Part shown: piece after piece, positions 53,701-60,408 of the stretch
How the letters are laid out: every line of letters starts with the position of its first letter
Position numbering within the stretch: position 1 is the first letter of the stretch
Assembly (NCBI RefSeq): GCF_026914265.1
Contig: NC_069130.1
Span: 13,171,886-13,235,885 of the forward strand
Source of the DNA: Mya arenaria
Taxonomy: Eukaryota; Mollusca; Bivalvia; Myida; Myidae
DNA: 64,000 nt
Direction: 5' to 3'
Notes under the pieces: generated by a model
The model's database searches: none
What the model was told of the DNA's origin: nothing
The model's input: only the letters and a program-made list of their open reading frames with translations
Position numbers and translations under genes: made by a program

Positions 53701-56700
53701 AGCGGCCAACAATCAGAACCTCATATGCCTTCAGATATTTGGATGAAAATTCCACAGCCACTGCTACTATCATCAAAATATTGTTTAACATCAGTGTCTT
53801 CTTTCTGAAATATAGAAATTATTAGCAATTCATAGCTTTCCCATACAAACTGTTTGACAGTTTTATAAAAAAATAAATAAAATAAGCATTAAGAGAATGA
53901 CTATGGAAAAATTGCATATAAAGAATTCAAAGCGGTTTTATTTGTGATTATGGTATACATTGGATTTAATATCATTTGCACAATCATTCAATCAAACAAT
54001 CAATCAATCAATCTGTCGTTCAATTAATCAACCAACAATTACAGAGGTAATGGTCCAAATCTGCTTGATGTTGATAGCAACAGAACTATGACACCACAGA
54101 AAACAGAGGAGTCGAAAACTAACATGATTTGCATATTTATGGAGTATTTTGGGAAAATTACTAAAAAATATCAGGCAAGAAAATACATTTTTAGATTCCT
54201 GTCCAGGTTTTTAAATGAAAATTGGCCCGATTTCCGTTAAGAAAATGTGTGAGGTTTGTTTATAATTATTTTTGCCCCATTTTTCTATTTTCAATCATTT
54301 TGTGGCAATTTGTAGTTTAATAATAAAAATAAAAATTGTCAGGGACTTGAATTCAAAGAAATATTTTCAAAGGTCATCAAGCAATCCATTCTACCGGCCC
54401 CATCTGTTCGCGAGGTTTCCTGCAGAGAACCCGCCAATCATTCCTCCAATAGCGTACAGCGCCACGGTAATCGACCATAGAAACAGAAGCTTGTTACAGT
54501 GGGATGGGTGTTCACCGTCACAGCTCATAATATTCCCTGTACGATTGTAGTAGGTCTCATTGTAAAACTGCTTCAATACCTTTAAAATAATAAGGATTAT
54601 ATCCTGTAATATTACAATTCATCGAATGAGATGTCAATATTTTTACTTACAATACATGCAAAAATATTTATAACTCAAATTCAGGGTCCGATTTTAGACT
54701 CGCATACTTGCAAAATGTGAGCGACATTTGCAAATTGCGAATGACTTTTATTCAAGCTCACAAAATTCTGCGAGTGGCTTTTTCTAGACCACCAAATGTT
54801 AAAAGAAAAGTAGAATAAACATGAATCTTTCAGGGATGCTCTGAGGCGTGCATAATACAAAGTGAATACAAATGACGTAATCACCTAGCTGAATCACTGG
54901 CTAAATTTAGCGCTTTCGCGCCCTATATGAAAACCCCATCAACCTTTGAATATATTTCCGCCCAACCGTCCAAGTGAATAGACTTCGTCGATCAATATAA
55001 TTCATGGTCCAAAGCATCCAAGCTACATTTACTGTTGCTTTTATTTATTTTAAATTTATTATGATATCGTTTTTAATTCTTATAGACTTAATGAAATCTG
55101 TAGCGTGCTGCCAATTGGGTATAACCCGATGGCGAGGGTAAACATACAAAGTGAACAATGTCAAATTTTTTGGACAGCTTTGTCATCAAAAAGCGGACAG
55201 CATCTGATGAGTCTTTCCGTACTCCCCAGAGAAAAAGCCATCAACAAGTTCTAGTAGTCGAGTCACTCAAGATTGATACTTTTTAATATTCATAGTATGT
55301 CTTAGGTGTAAATTTCTACTTTAATTAGACAATATTATAAGGGAATAAAGCAAATTATAAAACTGCAAGTTTTTCATTCTGCGAGTTGCCTCAAAAAGCA
55401 CTCGCAAAATTTTGCGAGTGCTCCTCAAAGTTAAATTAAATCCCTGAAATTTAAACTCATATAATTTTTTCATCTTAAACATTCGCTATTACCAATGGTC
55501 GAAATTGGCACAATCCAACAGGCCTTTCACTGGTAAAATGCTTTCCGTGCTTGCTCAAGTTATGGGTTTAATACAGCAGGGCTCGTTCAAAAAAAGTAAT
55601 GCCAAGCAGTAGTATAATTATGAATTCAGGCTTGTTGATCAAGAGACAATTAATGACAAAGTGATATTCATAATAATTATTGAAATTAACAACATTGTTT
55701 TATTTTCAGAAAAAAACATTTGAATAAACGAAATGACGCTTTGATAAATACCGGGTACAATAAACCTCAAATACATATGTACCTTCTCTGGAGCATTAAC
55801 AATACCAGTGTTGTATCCAAACTGAAATGATGACCCCAGTGTGCAAGCTGCCATAGACAAAGCTAGCTTCCATGTGAAGTCCTGAAAAAATATTGAACTC
55901 AGAACCATACATGTGATAATTTCTTGGGTCGATTCCGGGACACTGGTCGTAATGTCAACGCACACTAGGGGGGTCCGGGGGCATGCTCCCCCGTAATTTT
56001 TTTTAAATGGGGAACGTCTGTGGTGCATTTTATAGCATATCTGGGGCTATTTTAGTCATTTTTAACGTCGGGAAAATGTACCTATTTTGACTGCCAAGAC
56101 ATATTTTTTACTTGACATGGTTGGTTTTTCTCTGCATTTTCTTGAAAAATAAAACCACCAGATCTTTTCCCATGCTTTAAATGAAGTGCTAACCAGGAGG
56201 ATATGCAGTCTACTTTCGGTTTCATCAAAACAGGAAATAAACAACTATACGGGCACCTGTTTTCCCGCGCTTTTGAGAACATGCATTACAAAATATTTAT
56301 TTTTTCACCACATTTAAAACGTTTGCAATTTATGACACACAATATTTTCCAGACGATAAAGAAGATTTTCCAGTCGATGAGCTTTTTTCCATTTGGAGAT
56401 GCATATAATTTTGATAGAGGGACGTGTCAACAATCGGCTGTATAAAGCGATCACGTGACTTACCATGGTCACGTGATTAAAGCACTCTATATAACCACCT
56501 GTAAACCCCATATTGTCAGTTTTATTTCGGCATAAAAATACACACGATAGTTCGGAAAAAAGGTAAAAACACTAAAATTCCTTATGGACGCGTAAGTTGT
56601 TTTAAGTATAACGACGTATCGACTTTGAAATTTGAAAGGAATATGGGATGTTTTCCGTGTTTTAATTTTGTTTTTTTACTCATTTTGTCACTTTCTTTGA

Positions 56701-57654
56701 ACTTACCTTCATGCTCGTTTGTTGGTAAAATGTGTGAAAAATATCAATTCATCAATTAAAAGCTATCATTCATAAGACTAAACAAATCCATATGAAAACA
56801 ATGAATTTGTATACAAGAACCCTCCCCCACTAGTTAAGCACAACGATAGGCCGATAGATCATTTATCGGGTGATTGACGATGACCTCGACGACACACGTA
56901 CCAATTAACGGATTAGTGTCAACATGTCCTGTGTTTTACGACCAGTGTCCCGGACAGGCAAAATAGCTGACTTACATTGGTAAAATTAAGATAATCGATT
57001 CCGATTCCGAGATTTTTTTTCGTTTTTTTTTTATGACTTTCCGGGACAAACATGCACCCTCCGTGACTCCGTGACAGAGATACGATTTCCGGGACAATCC
57101 CGGACGTCCGGGACGATATCACATGTATGCTCAGAACTATGGCATTTTGTACTTATAACCATCAGTGGTTGTACTTATAACTATCAGGGGTTGAAATTAA
57201 CAAAAGCCCCCAAGCCCTGCACTGGTAAAATGTCTCCCAGGCTTGCTTAAATTCTGAATTTTATATAGCAAGACTTGTTAAAAAAATTGATGCCAACTTG
57301 GACCAATGTAAAATATATAATAATTCAGGCTTGTTCTTCCAAAGGTCAAATTTCAAAGACTGAACTATACTGATACCTTAGCTTCATAGAATATTTGTTA
57401 TATCTTTGGACTTCAATTTATGGGTATTTATCTTCTGTCGATTTGGTATAATATTGAACGGAGTAGAGGAGATATATGTCCTACCGTAAGGCACAGAGAA
57501 TATTAAAAACGATAAAAAAACGGTTTTATACCGTTTTCATGTTATGATTTGCAATGAGATCAATTGACTCCACGTTTCTCTTTGGAACATCCTCTGATGT
57601 GACACTTTCCCGTTGAACATTTCTTCTCGACTGCAACAGTGGTTCGTCTTCCAT
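14551..57654 (-). CDS. SLC2A: Facilitated sugar transporter (SLC2/GLUT family, class I-like), 12 exons
   Basis: Twelve exons with GT/AG borders join in phase into 536 codons plus TGA: 57654-57532, 55881-55783, 54579-54395, 53804-53680, 28780-28610, 28231-28124, 22558-22470, 19521-19423, 18017-17805, 17112-17031, 16314-16187, 14739-14551. GLUT hallmarks appear in order: NRWGRK in the loop 2-3, PESPR (252-256), QLSGINA with the QLS motif (327-329), YYSTSIF, DKLGRR, GPGAIPWF with the conserved Trp at 436, and VPETKGR (PETKGR at 501-506). NETYYNRT at 81-88 offers two N-glycosylation sites in the first outer loop. QLS is characteristic of glucose-carrying class I members. Twelve membrane spans and plasma-membrane sugar uptake follow from the family. 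An EDEPLL acidic dileucine signal sits at residues 2-7. Three GATA genes lie inside intron 4 on the other strand. The donor of exon 1 (GTATAA) is the least certain border. Confidence 0.92.
15137..16052. mobile_element. Non-autonomous hAT-type transposon
   Basis: It begins TAGGGATGGCAACGAG and ends with the complement CTCGTTGCCATCCCTA. It is flanked by a perfect 8-bp duplication CTAAATAT (15129-15136 and 16053-16060). The inverted ends extend about 80-100 bp with repeated GAGTACTCG motifs. No transposase frame is visible. It lies in intron 11 of the sugar transporter. Confidence 0.92.
16187..16314 (-). CDS. SLC2A: Sugar transporter exon 11 (IPW motif, TM11)
   Basis: It encodes [16 protein letters not shown] and span 11 with NWAANAIVG, the best-conserved C-terminal GLUT block. 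The acceptor is CTGCAG and the donor GAG|GTAATT. Confidence 0.93.
17031..17112 (-). CDS. SLC2A: Sugar transporter exon 10 (TM10)
   Basis: This 82-bp exon encodes a hydrophobic span ending FATGPG just before the conserved IPW. The acceptor is ATTTCCAG and the donor CCAG|GTAAAT. It was found by linking exons 9 and 11. Confidence 0.9.
17200..17360. repeat. GC-rich island in intron 9
   Basis: GGGCCCCGGGG (17232) and TACCCCGGGTC (17334) flank a GC-rich core that contrasts with the AT-rich intron. It is probably an inserted repeat and is not otherwise classified. Confidence 0.4.
17805..18017 (-). CDS. SLC2A: Sugar transporter exon 9 (TM7b-TM9)
   Basis: 71 codons in phase 0 begin [13 protein letters not shown] and include [10 protein letters not shown]. 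The donor is GAG|GTAGGT. A 25-bp tandem array lies about 90 bp upstream. Confidence 0.93.
18100..18345. repeat. 25-26 bp tandem repeat (about 9 copies)
   Basis: The unit is AGTTACTCACCCTGTTGACCTAA, alternating with ACTTACTCACCCATTTCACC variants, in intron 8 of the sugar transporter. Confidence 0.85.
19080..19385 (-). mobile_element. tRNA-derived SINE, copy near exon 8
   Basis: On the minus strand the head reads GAGAATGGTGGTCTGTCTCTC..., with a B-box-like GGTTTGAGCC and then CATGTCAAAATGGACAC. The same order of motifs occurs at 27810-28123. The head lies about 40 bp beyond the exon 8 donor. The 66-aa frame across it is not a gene. Confidence 0.6.
19423..19521 (-). CDS. SLC2A: Sugar transporter exon 8 (TM7, QLS motif)
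   Basis: 33 codons in phase 0 encode IGDLF and then span 7 with [10 protein letters not shown], including the QLS sugar-selectivity motif. The donor is GCT|GTAAGT. Confidence 0.93.
19810..22340. repeat. 43-bp satellite array in intron 7 (about 58 units)
   Basis: The unit runs GATAAAGCCAGAGTTATATG then ATAAAGGGGCATAACTGACTATT. Each unit usually carries two TGATAA motifs. Parts are organised as four-unit higher-order repeats of 172 bp: the variant TATTAACAAAGCC recurs near 20541, 20713, 20887, 21101 and 21273. The minus-strand frames across it ([10 protein letters not shown]...) break every few units because 43 is not a multiple of three. Confidence 0.97.
22470..22558 (-). CDS. SLC2A: Sugar transporter exon 7 (cytosolic loop)
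   Basis: 29 codons after a split Ala encode [14 protein letters not shown], matching the GLUT loop between spans 6 and 7. The acceptor is TTTTTCAG and the donor AAG|GTACCA. Confidence 0.9.
22775..22963. mobile_element. Foldback MITE, family 1, right half
   Basis: It shares AACATTAATTTTC and the terminal CTGTGAGAGTGCAGCTTT with 3337-3680. The left arm is missing. Confidence 0.65.
23780..23960 (+). mobile_element. SINE central domain (no clear tRNA head)
   Basis: GACGTTCAATGGGGGTCCT, a shared gap, then GTTAAAGAACCAGGGTAGC matches the body of the SINE at 58045-58215 in the same order. Confidence 0.65.
24240..25985. mobile_element. Possible decayed transposon with inverted ends
   Basis: TATGGCAGATTTCAC at about 24246 and GTGAAATCTGCCATTT at about 25961 are inverted complements. 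The interior contains scattered CTGCTAATGTTAC-like motifs in both orientations. No coding sequence or clear target duplication was found. Confidence 0.4.
26455..27355. repeat. Local tandem duplication (~540-bp spacing)
   Basis: Blocks AGGCTTATAAGCACAT, GATAATGTGTCAA, GTAGGGAAGACAAACAATAT and CTGCTAG(A/G)TTTTCAACACAAAA occur in the same order in 26455-26935 and 26990-27355. Confidence 0.75.
27810..28123 (-). mobile_element. tRNA-derived SINE abutting exon 6
   Basis: On the minus strand the sequence directly after the exon reads GTGAGAATGGTCTAATGGTT (A-box-like), then CCTCTCACCCAAGAGG and CATGTCAAAAAGGACAC. A GGGAGGGCTTTTGTCCG motif is repeated three times at 27925-28000. Confidence 0.6.
28124..28231 (-). 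CDS. SLC2A: Sugar transporter exon 6 (TM6, PESPR loop)
   Basis: This 108-bp exon supplies the end of span 6 and [10 protein letters not shown], the start of the large cytosolic loop. It was found by searching the intron for the missing PESPR segment. Both borders are phase 1 and match exons 5 and 7. Its donor GTGAGA lies in or directly against a SINE. Confidence 0.9.
28610..28780 (-). CDS. SLC2A: Sugar transporter exon 5 (TM4-TM6 region)
   Basis: It encodes [15 protein letters not shown], the LRG motif and GTFNQL, then GLDSVLG and DLW, all conserved GLUT positions. It is phase 1 at both ends. Confidence 0.92.
29980..30690 (+). promoter_or_regulatory. Conserved upstream block, GATA copy 1
   Basis: It aligns closely with 37800-38545 and 49050-49715, although the introns between have diverged. 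Shared motifs are TAATTA, CCTAGGTGGGTCCAATT (30242), AGATAAGG (30310-30317), CCTTATCAG (30531-30539) and AAGATTATCTT (30639-30649). The last three fit GATA-factor sites (WGATAR or its complement). A promoter or enhancer role is inferred from position and conservation. Confidence 0.6.
30959..33638 (+). CDS. GATA1/2/3: GATA1/2/3-class zinc-finger transcription factor, copy 1
   Basis: Exon 1 is 30959-31142 (61 codons plus one base, donor GAAG|GTATGG). Exon 2 is 32023-33638 (acceptor TTTTCAG). The joined protein has 599 residues. The start MELV is kept in all three copies, and an upstream in-frame stop supports it. Two GATA fingers of the form CX2CX17CX2C lie at 357-381 and 411-435, followed by the basic arm [13 protein letters not shown], which is typical of the GATA1/2/3 rather than the GATA4/5/6 class. 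A WNLYNQF segment and a Pro-rich N-terminal region match the conserved N-terminal blocks of that class. It is a nuclear DNA-binding protein recognising WGATAR sites. Both fingers lie in one exon, with no intron between them. AATAAA at 34249-34254 may end the transcript. A non-coding first exon upstream cannot be excluded. Confidence 0.95.
31143..32022 (+). other. Intron of GATA copy 1
   Basis: AT-rich, 880 bp, phase 1. It is poorly alignable with the introns at 39010-39871 and 50091-50935 away from the splice sites, in contrast to the near-identical exons. Confidence 0.8.
33639..37430. other. 3' UTR and spacer between GATA copies 1 and 2
   Basis: Shared 3'-UTR blocks occur at 34098-34125 (GATAAACTTACAATAACGCA) and 34264-34285 (CAAGACTTTCTTATTTG). 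After 34300 the sequence is degenerate repeats (34890-36100) and SINE-like fragments starting ACAAGAGC at 36234 and 36559. No gene is seen. Confidence 0.6.
34890..36100. repeat. Degenerate tandem repeat block
   Basis: Segments with CAAGGGCCATAACTCT, AAAACCCCTGATGCACAAG and TTCACATG recur at roughly 175-200 bp spacing. The block ends in GGACAGACACAATG...CGGACAGG, like the other GGACGG-tailed elements here. Confidence 0.55.
37800..38545 (+). promoter_or_regulatory. Conserved upstream block, GATA copy 2
   Basis: AGATAAGG at 38134-38141, CCTTATCAG at 38357-38365 and AAGATTATCTT at 38465-38475 keep the order and rough spacing of copy 1. TAATTAG/ATTAATTAAT and CCTAGGTGGGTCCAATT are also shared. 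The duplicated segment extends left to about 37430, shared only with copy 3. Confidence 0.6.
38826..41478 (+). CDS. GATA1/2/3: GATA1/2/3-class zinc-finger transcription factor, copy 2
   Basis: Exon 1 is 38826-39009 and exon 2 is 39872-41478, with the same splice phase as copy 1; the protein has 596 residues. The N-finger is at 356-380 and the C-finger at 410-434. In the N-finger CVNCG has become CVNCA, and in the C-finger TTTTLW has become TSTTLW. The Pro-rich block reads [10 protein letters not shown], closer to the vertebrate TPPKD motif than copy 1. A C-to-T change makes TAA two codons early, so the C-terminus ends GLA. A long open frame runs upstream of the acceptor into the intron, but the splice site and the paralogues set the border. 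AATAAA lies at 41954-41959. Confidence 0.95.
39010..39871 (+). other. Intron of GATA copy 2
   Basis: 862 bp, phase 1, very AT-rich. Nothing else is recognisable. Confidence 0.8.
42240..44640. mobile_element. Element with a 181-bp tandem-repeat core (about 12 copies)
   Basis: The left end reads CAAGAGCTGTTATAG...GCCCCCAAATGTGAC. The core unit contains CCTTATATGCAGCACTCC, AGTGTGACCTTGACCTTTGA, GGGACACGGGTCTTGCA and GGAACACATGTGGCAAGTTA. The right end is CGGACGGACGGACAG then CCCACCTTCGGGGGCATAAA. Terminal sequences around a satellite core resemble the plan of non-autonomous Helitron-like elements of bivalves; that class is an inference. Confidence 0.7.
44645..45090. repeat. 74-bp tandem repeat (about 6 copies)
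   Basis: The unit contains CAATGCATGGAGACTAAAAC, GAAGAATTACAATATACATG and GCACTCGAACACAAAACCTC. Confidence 0.9.
45180..46400. repeat. ~285-bp tandem repeat with GGACGG-type tail (about 4 copies)
   Basis: GCCTCTAGAGTGTTCC-like motifs recur near 45316, 45601, 45885 and 46170, with GATTTGACCTAGTGACCTA in each unit. The block ends GGACGGACGGAAGGACAGAC and then TCGGCAGGGGATAATA. Confidence 0.75.
46870..48120 (+). pseudogene. Dead LINE (non-LTR reverse transcriptase remnant)
   Basis: The first frame gives [13 protein letters not shown], an RT motif with the catalytic Asp region. A shifted frame then gives [17 protein letters not shown], the next RT block. The expected (Y/F)ADD is degraded to FVAYVS. 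Further remnants follow, including [18 protein letters not shown] (about 47644-47700) and [14 protein letters not shown] (about 47868-47910), broken by stops. The order resembles L1/Tx1-type LINEs. Confidence 0.8.
49050..49715 (+). promoter_or_regulatory. Conserved upstream block, GATA copy 3
   Basis: AGATAAGG at 49350-49357, CCTTATCAG at 49551-49559 and AAGATTATCTT at 49651-49661 are shared with copies 1 and 2. TAATTAG/ATTAATTAAT and CCTAGGTGGGTCCAATT precede them. TATTATCAGCCCATCAGC is shared with copy 1 but altered in copy 2. Confidence 0.6.
49907..52536 (+). CDS. GATA1/2/3: GATA1/2/3-class zinc-finger transcription factor, copy 3
   Basis: Exon 1 is 49907-50090 and exon 2 is 50936-52536; the protein has 594 residues. 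The fingers lie at 352-376 and 406-430. This copy differs most in and before the N-finger: the linker is shortened and rewritten ([19 protein letters not shown]), [12 protein letters not shown] has become [12 protein letters not shown], and KPKKK has become KAKKK. The C-finger reads TKTTLW and GLYFKLH. The C-terminal half returns to near identity with copies 1 and 2. All zinc ligands are intact, so DNA binding is expected. The CACAG before the ATG in copies 1 and 2 is CACAT here, which argues against a splice acceptor at that point. Confidence 0.95.
50091..50935 (+). other. Intron of GATA copy 3
   Basis: 845 bp, phase 1, very AT-rich. Nothing else is recognisable. Confidence 0.8.
52537..53679. 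other. 3' UTR of GATA copy 3 and end of host intron
   Basis: Shared 3'-UTR blocks lie at 52745-52772 and 52939-52962. A MITE at 53338-53582 precedes exon 4 of the transporter. No other gene is seen. Confidence 0.6.
53338..53582. mobile_element. Small MITE with ~28-bp inverted ends
   Basis: GATTGTTCAGAACTTTGTTG on the left and the near-complement CCAAGTTCTGAACAATC on the right, with GTTAACAACAATC inside. A related fragment, GTTAACTTTAACAAAGTTCTGA, is at 12146. Confidence 0.65.
53680..53804 (-). CDS. SLC2A: Sugar transporter exon 4 (TM3-TM4)
   Basis: It completes the Arg codon, then encodes KKTLMLNN and spans 3-4, ending [11 protein letters not shown]. It is the last exon before the 24.9-kb intron that holds the GATA cluster. 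No long open frame marks it. Confidence 0.92.
54395..54579 (-). CDS. SLC2A: Sugar transporter exon 3 (outer loop 1, TM2)
   Basis: It encodes the glycosylated loop (N81, N86) with two Cys residues, then span 2 (GGMIGGF) and NRWG. It ends in phase 2 within the Arg codon of the GRK motif. Confidence 0.92.
54682..55446. mobile_element. Possible transposon in transporter intron 2
   Basis: It begins CAGGGTCCGATTTTAGACTCGC and ends in GCGAGTGC...AAATCCCTG. Both ends are rich in ACTCGCAAAA motifs in opposite orientation. No clear target duplication is visible. Confidence 0.45.
55497..55640. repeat. Dispersed repeat, copy 2
   Basis: Same family as 4609-4780: CACTGGTAAAATGCTTTCCG, GCTTGCTCAAG and CAGCAGGGCTCGTTC. 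Confidence 0.6.
55783..55881 (-). CDS. SLC2A: Sugar transporter exon 2 (TM1)
   Basis: 33 codons in phase 0 encode membrane span 1, ending [12 protein letters not shown], the usual GLUT TM1/outer-loop motif. The acceptor is TTTTTTCAG and the donor AAG|GTACAT. Confidence 0.92.
55906..57129. mobile_element. 1.2-kb transposon with perfect 8-bp target duplication
   Basis: The ends CATACATGTGATA and TATCACATGTATG are inverted complements. CTCAGAAC is duplicated exactly at 55898-55905 and 57130-57137. Sub-terminal CCGGGACACTGGTCGTAA and TTACGACCAGTGTCCCGG are also inverted. The 8-bp duplication fits a hAT-type element. The frames inside are short and unrecognised. It starts 25 bp from exon 2 of the transporter. 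Confidence 0.88.
57182..57370. repeat. Dispersed repeat, copy 3
   Basis: CACTGGTAAAATGTCTCCCAGGCTTGC and ATTCTGAATTTTATATAGCA match 4609-4780. Confidence 0.6.
57532..57654 (-). CDS. SLC2A: Sugar transporter exon 1 (N-terminus, 41 codons)
   Basis: The start ATG (57654-57652) is followed by a hydrophilic cytosolic tail beginning [11 protein letters not shown], with no membrane segment. The length and phase fit exon 2. The donor ACG|GTATAA is imperfect. The acidic dileucine EDEPLL lies at residues 2-7. Confidence 0.75.
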
Positions 57655-58770
57655 TTTGATTGATCACATGACTGTCACGTGCATACGTATTTAGTCAAAA
57701 CGGCGATCGGTGATTAGGTTAATAGATAGTAAGCAGTGATCTCCCTTAACGGGTGGGATCCCGAAACATGGCATGTAATATAGATCTAATTTATCGATTA
57801 AGTTAAACAGAAATTATTAAAACACCGATAAACATATTGCAATCATAATTAATTTAATGAGAAGAGTATGTACGAATAGAAATTATTATTTTCGGGAAGT
57901 AACTTGCATTATTTAAATTGTCATACCTGAGGTAGTTTTTTTTATGAAAAATGGCCGGGATCGTCCTATCTTTTTAAAAAAAGGTCTAATTCTTTTTTCA
58001 TGAATACAGCGTATAAATCGCGCGAAATGTATCATCCTTGTCGTTGTGTTGGATCCGTGGTCTAGTGGTAACACATTTCACTATCATCCAGAGGTCACAG
58101 GTTCGAATTCCCACCGCACCACTAAAATACTAATCGTCTTCCGGGAGGTACGTTCAATGGGAACCCGTCTAATAGTGCTATAAAATGGTGCACGTTAAAG
58201 AACTAGGGTAGCTCTAACATAAATTGCCAAACAAACATATGGGAACATTCGCAAAATAGGCAAGGCGAGTGAGAGAGTATGAAAAAGCTTACAGCACCCC
58301 CGTCTACCCCCACCCCCTCCTTACCGTAGCTGATTTAATCGAATAAGCACCGAATGGATTTACAATTAGGAAGCTCTACTTATATTGTGTAAAATTTTAT
58401 ATCTGTCACCTTCATAACCTTTGTAAAAATGCCTTGTCTTGATAATCTATTAAAGCCTAGCATAAGCAGTAGCGGATCTTCGACATCCTGTAGATCGACC
58501 ATACGTATATTGTACTAAACTTAAGAAGTCTCGGTAAGAAGTGCCTTGTCTTATGCCCGAACACGACCACATTTTAAAAGGAGACATTAAATCCAATAGA
58601 AAAAGAGGAAATTAACCTAGACTAATTTAATACGGTGATTACTTTTCCTCATCAACATGAGCTTAATCAAAAGTTGCTAATTTAGAAATTTTGTGAATTA
58701 GGGTTTTTAGAATAATTGTTATATAAGTATTGGTTACCAATCAAAAGTCCAATAGTCCGTAAGAAAATTA
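57655..58770. other. Region upstream of the transporter start and before the tRNA array
   Basis: The transporter promoter should lie at its left edge, but I see no clear core motif. A SINE occupies 58045-58215. The rest is unassigned. Confidence 0.5.
58045..58215 (+). mobile_element. tRNA-derived SINE with intact head
   Basis: The A box GTGGTCTAGTGG and B box GGTTCGAATTCC are intact, but the presumed acceptor and anticodon stems do not pair. The body (GTACGTTCAATGGGAACCC, then GTTAAAGAACTAGGGTAGC) matches 23780-23960. Confidence 0.75.
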
Positions 58771-58833
58771 TATATAAATTTTCCACTGATGTTTGTATTA
58801 TAGTGTATTGTCACGAGGGTGTACACTCATCTC

Positions 58834-58905
58834 TCCCAAATTGTCTAGTGGTTAGGATTCCGCGCTCTCACCGCGGCGGCCGGGGTTCGATTCCCCGCTT
58901 GGGAA
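58834..58905 (+). tRNA. tRNA-Glu (CTC), unit 1
   Basis: 72-nt cloverleaf with anticodon CTC in the loop CTCTCAC. It starts TCCCAAATT instead of TCCCAAGTG, so position 7 no longer pairs with C66. Function is less certain than in units 3-6. Confidence 0.85.
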
Positions 58906-59074
58906 AGTGTTTTGCTTTTCCCGCTTCACTCTTTTATACTCTGGGCCTAAGGATACACACTAAGTGTACTGTCGGTTTCTTGGTGCGTTTCTTTGACGGC
59001 CTGTCCAGCGAAATTTAGACTTCATTAGTCAAGAAACTATTTTCGAAATGCACAGGTAGTCAAAACGAATATTG

Positions 59075-59147
59075 CATCCCCGGCGGGATTCGAACCCGCG
59101 ACCTCTGGATTAGAAGTCCAGCGCGCTATCCACTGCGCTACGGGGAC
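59075..59147 (-). tRNA. tRNA-Arg (TCT), unit 1
   Basis: 73 nt; anticodon loop CTTCTAA, T arm GCGGGTTCGAATCCCGC, acceptor GTCCCCG with CGGGGAT (G1 against U72 is a wobble). Confidence 0.93.
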
Positions 59148-59365
59148 ATGAAAAATGGTGTCGCGTGCTTACTTAATAATTTGGTAAACCGTGTAAAGTG
59201 AATTGAAAGTACTTGTAAAAGTACAACTCGTAAACTATACTAAACATATTCGCGAATTCTGGAACTACCGATTTGAACGCCAGATGCCCAATGTTCAAAA
59301 CGATGTATACACAGACGTATACACTCCAGTTCCACAAATGCATGAACATACAATAAAAGGAAATG

Positions 59366-59437
59366 CTCCCCGACGGGGAATCGAACCCCGGTCTCCCGCG
59401 TGACAGGCGGGGATACTTACCACTATACTATCGAGGA
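59366..59437 (-). tRNA. tRNA-Asp (GTC), unit 1
   Basis: 72 nt; anticodon stem-loop CCCGC-CTGTCAC-GCGGG, T arm CGGGGTTCGATTCCCCG, acceptor TCCTCGA with TCGGGGA. Confidence 0.95.
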
Positions 59438-59583
59438 AGAATACAGTGTACGCTAGTTGGTATCACAAACATTGGTCAAAATCGACTTTCAGCTGTTAGT
59501 CATATATATATATATACCTATCCAATGGAGTTCTACTAATGTATGTATTATAGTGCATTGCCACGAGGGTGTACACTCATCTC

Positions 59584-59655
59584 TCCCAAGTGGTCTAGTG
59601 GTTAGGATTCCGCGCTCTCACCGCAGCGGCCGGGGTTCGATTCCCCGCTTGGGAA
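59584..59655 (+). tRNA. tRNA-Glu (CTC), unit 2
   Basis: Intact apart from CCGCAGC in place of CCGCGGC, which breaks one pair of the anticodon stem. Confidence 0.88.
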
Positions 59656-59824
59656 AGTATTTTGCTTTTCCCGCTTCACTCTTTTATACTCTGGGCCTAA
59701 GGATACACACTAAGTGTACTGTCGGTTTCTTGGTGCGTTTCTTTGACGGCCTGTCCAGCGAAATTTAGAATTCATTAGTCAAGAAACTATTTTCGAAATG
59801 CACAGGTAGTCAAAACGAATATTG

Positions 59825-59896
59825 CATCCCCGGCGGGATTCAAACCGCGACCTCTGGATTCGAAGTCCAGCGCGCTATCCACTGCGCTACGGGGAC
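59825..59896 (-). pseudogene. tRNA-Arg variant with anticodon TCG, unit 2 (probable pseudogene)
   Basis: The anticodon loop reads CTTCGAA, giving TCG (codon CGA) instead of TCT. The T arm has lost a base and the loop TTCGA is TTTGA, so the fold is damaged. Confidence 0.75.
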
Positions 59897-60114
59897 ATGA
59901 AAAATGGTGTCGCGTGCTTACTTAATAATTTGGTAAACAGTGTAAAGTGAATTGAAAGTACTTGTAAAAGTACAACTCGTAAACTATACTAAACATATTC
60001 GCGAATTCTGGAACTACCGATTTGAACGCCAGACGCCCAATGTTCAAAACGATGTATACACAGACGTATAAACTCCAGTTCCACAAATGCATACACATAC
60101 AATAAAAGGAAATG

Positions 60115-60186
60115 CTCCCCGACGGGGAATCGAACCCCGGTCTCCCGCGTGACAGGCGGGGATACTTACCACTATACTATCGAGGA
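60115..60186 (-). tRNA. tRNA-Asp (GTC), unit 2
   Basis: Identical to the unit 1 copy over the mature region. Confidence 0.95.
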
Positions 60187-60336
60187 AGCGATGTTAAAGT
60201 GTACGCTAGTTGGTATCACAAACATTGGTCAAAATCGACTTTCAGCTGTTAGTCATATATATATATATACCTATCCAATGGAGTTCTACTAATGTATGTA
60301 TTATAGTGCATTGCCACGAGGGTGTACACTCATCTC

Positions 60337-60408
60337 TCCCAAGTGGTCTAGTGGTTAGGATTCCGCGCTCTCACCGCGGCGGCCGGGGTTCGATTCCCCG
60401 CTTGGGAA
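60337..60408 (+). tRNA. tRNA-Glu (CTC), unit 3
   Basis: Full cloverleaf: acceptor TCCCAAG with CTTGGGA, anticodon stem CCGCG/CGCGG, T arm CGGGG/CCCCG. Confidence 0.95.

Noticed and set aside
58054-58123. A stand-alone tRNA gene
   Set aside because: A and B boxes are present but the stems do not pair, and the body matches a SINE at 23780-23960.
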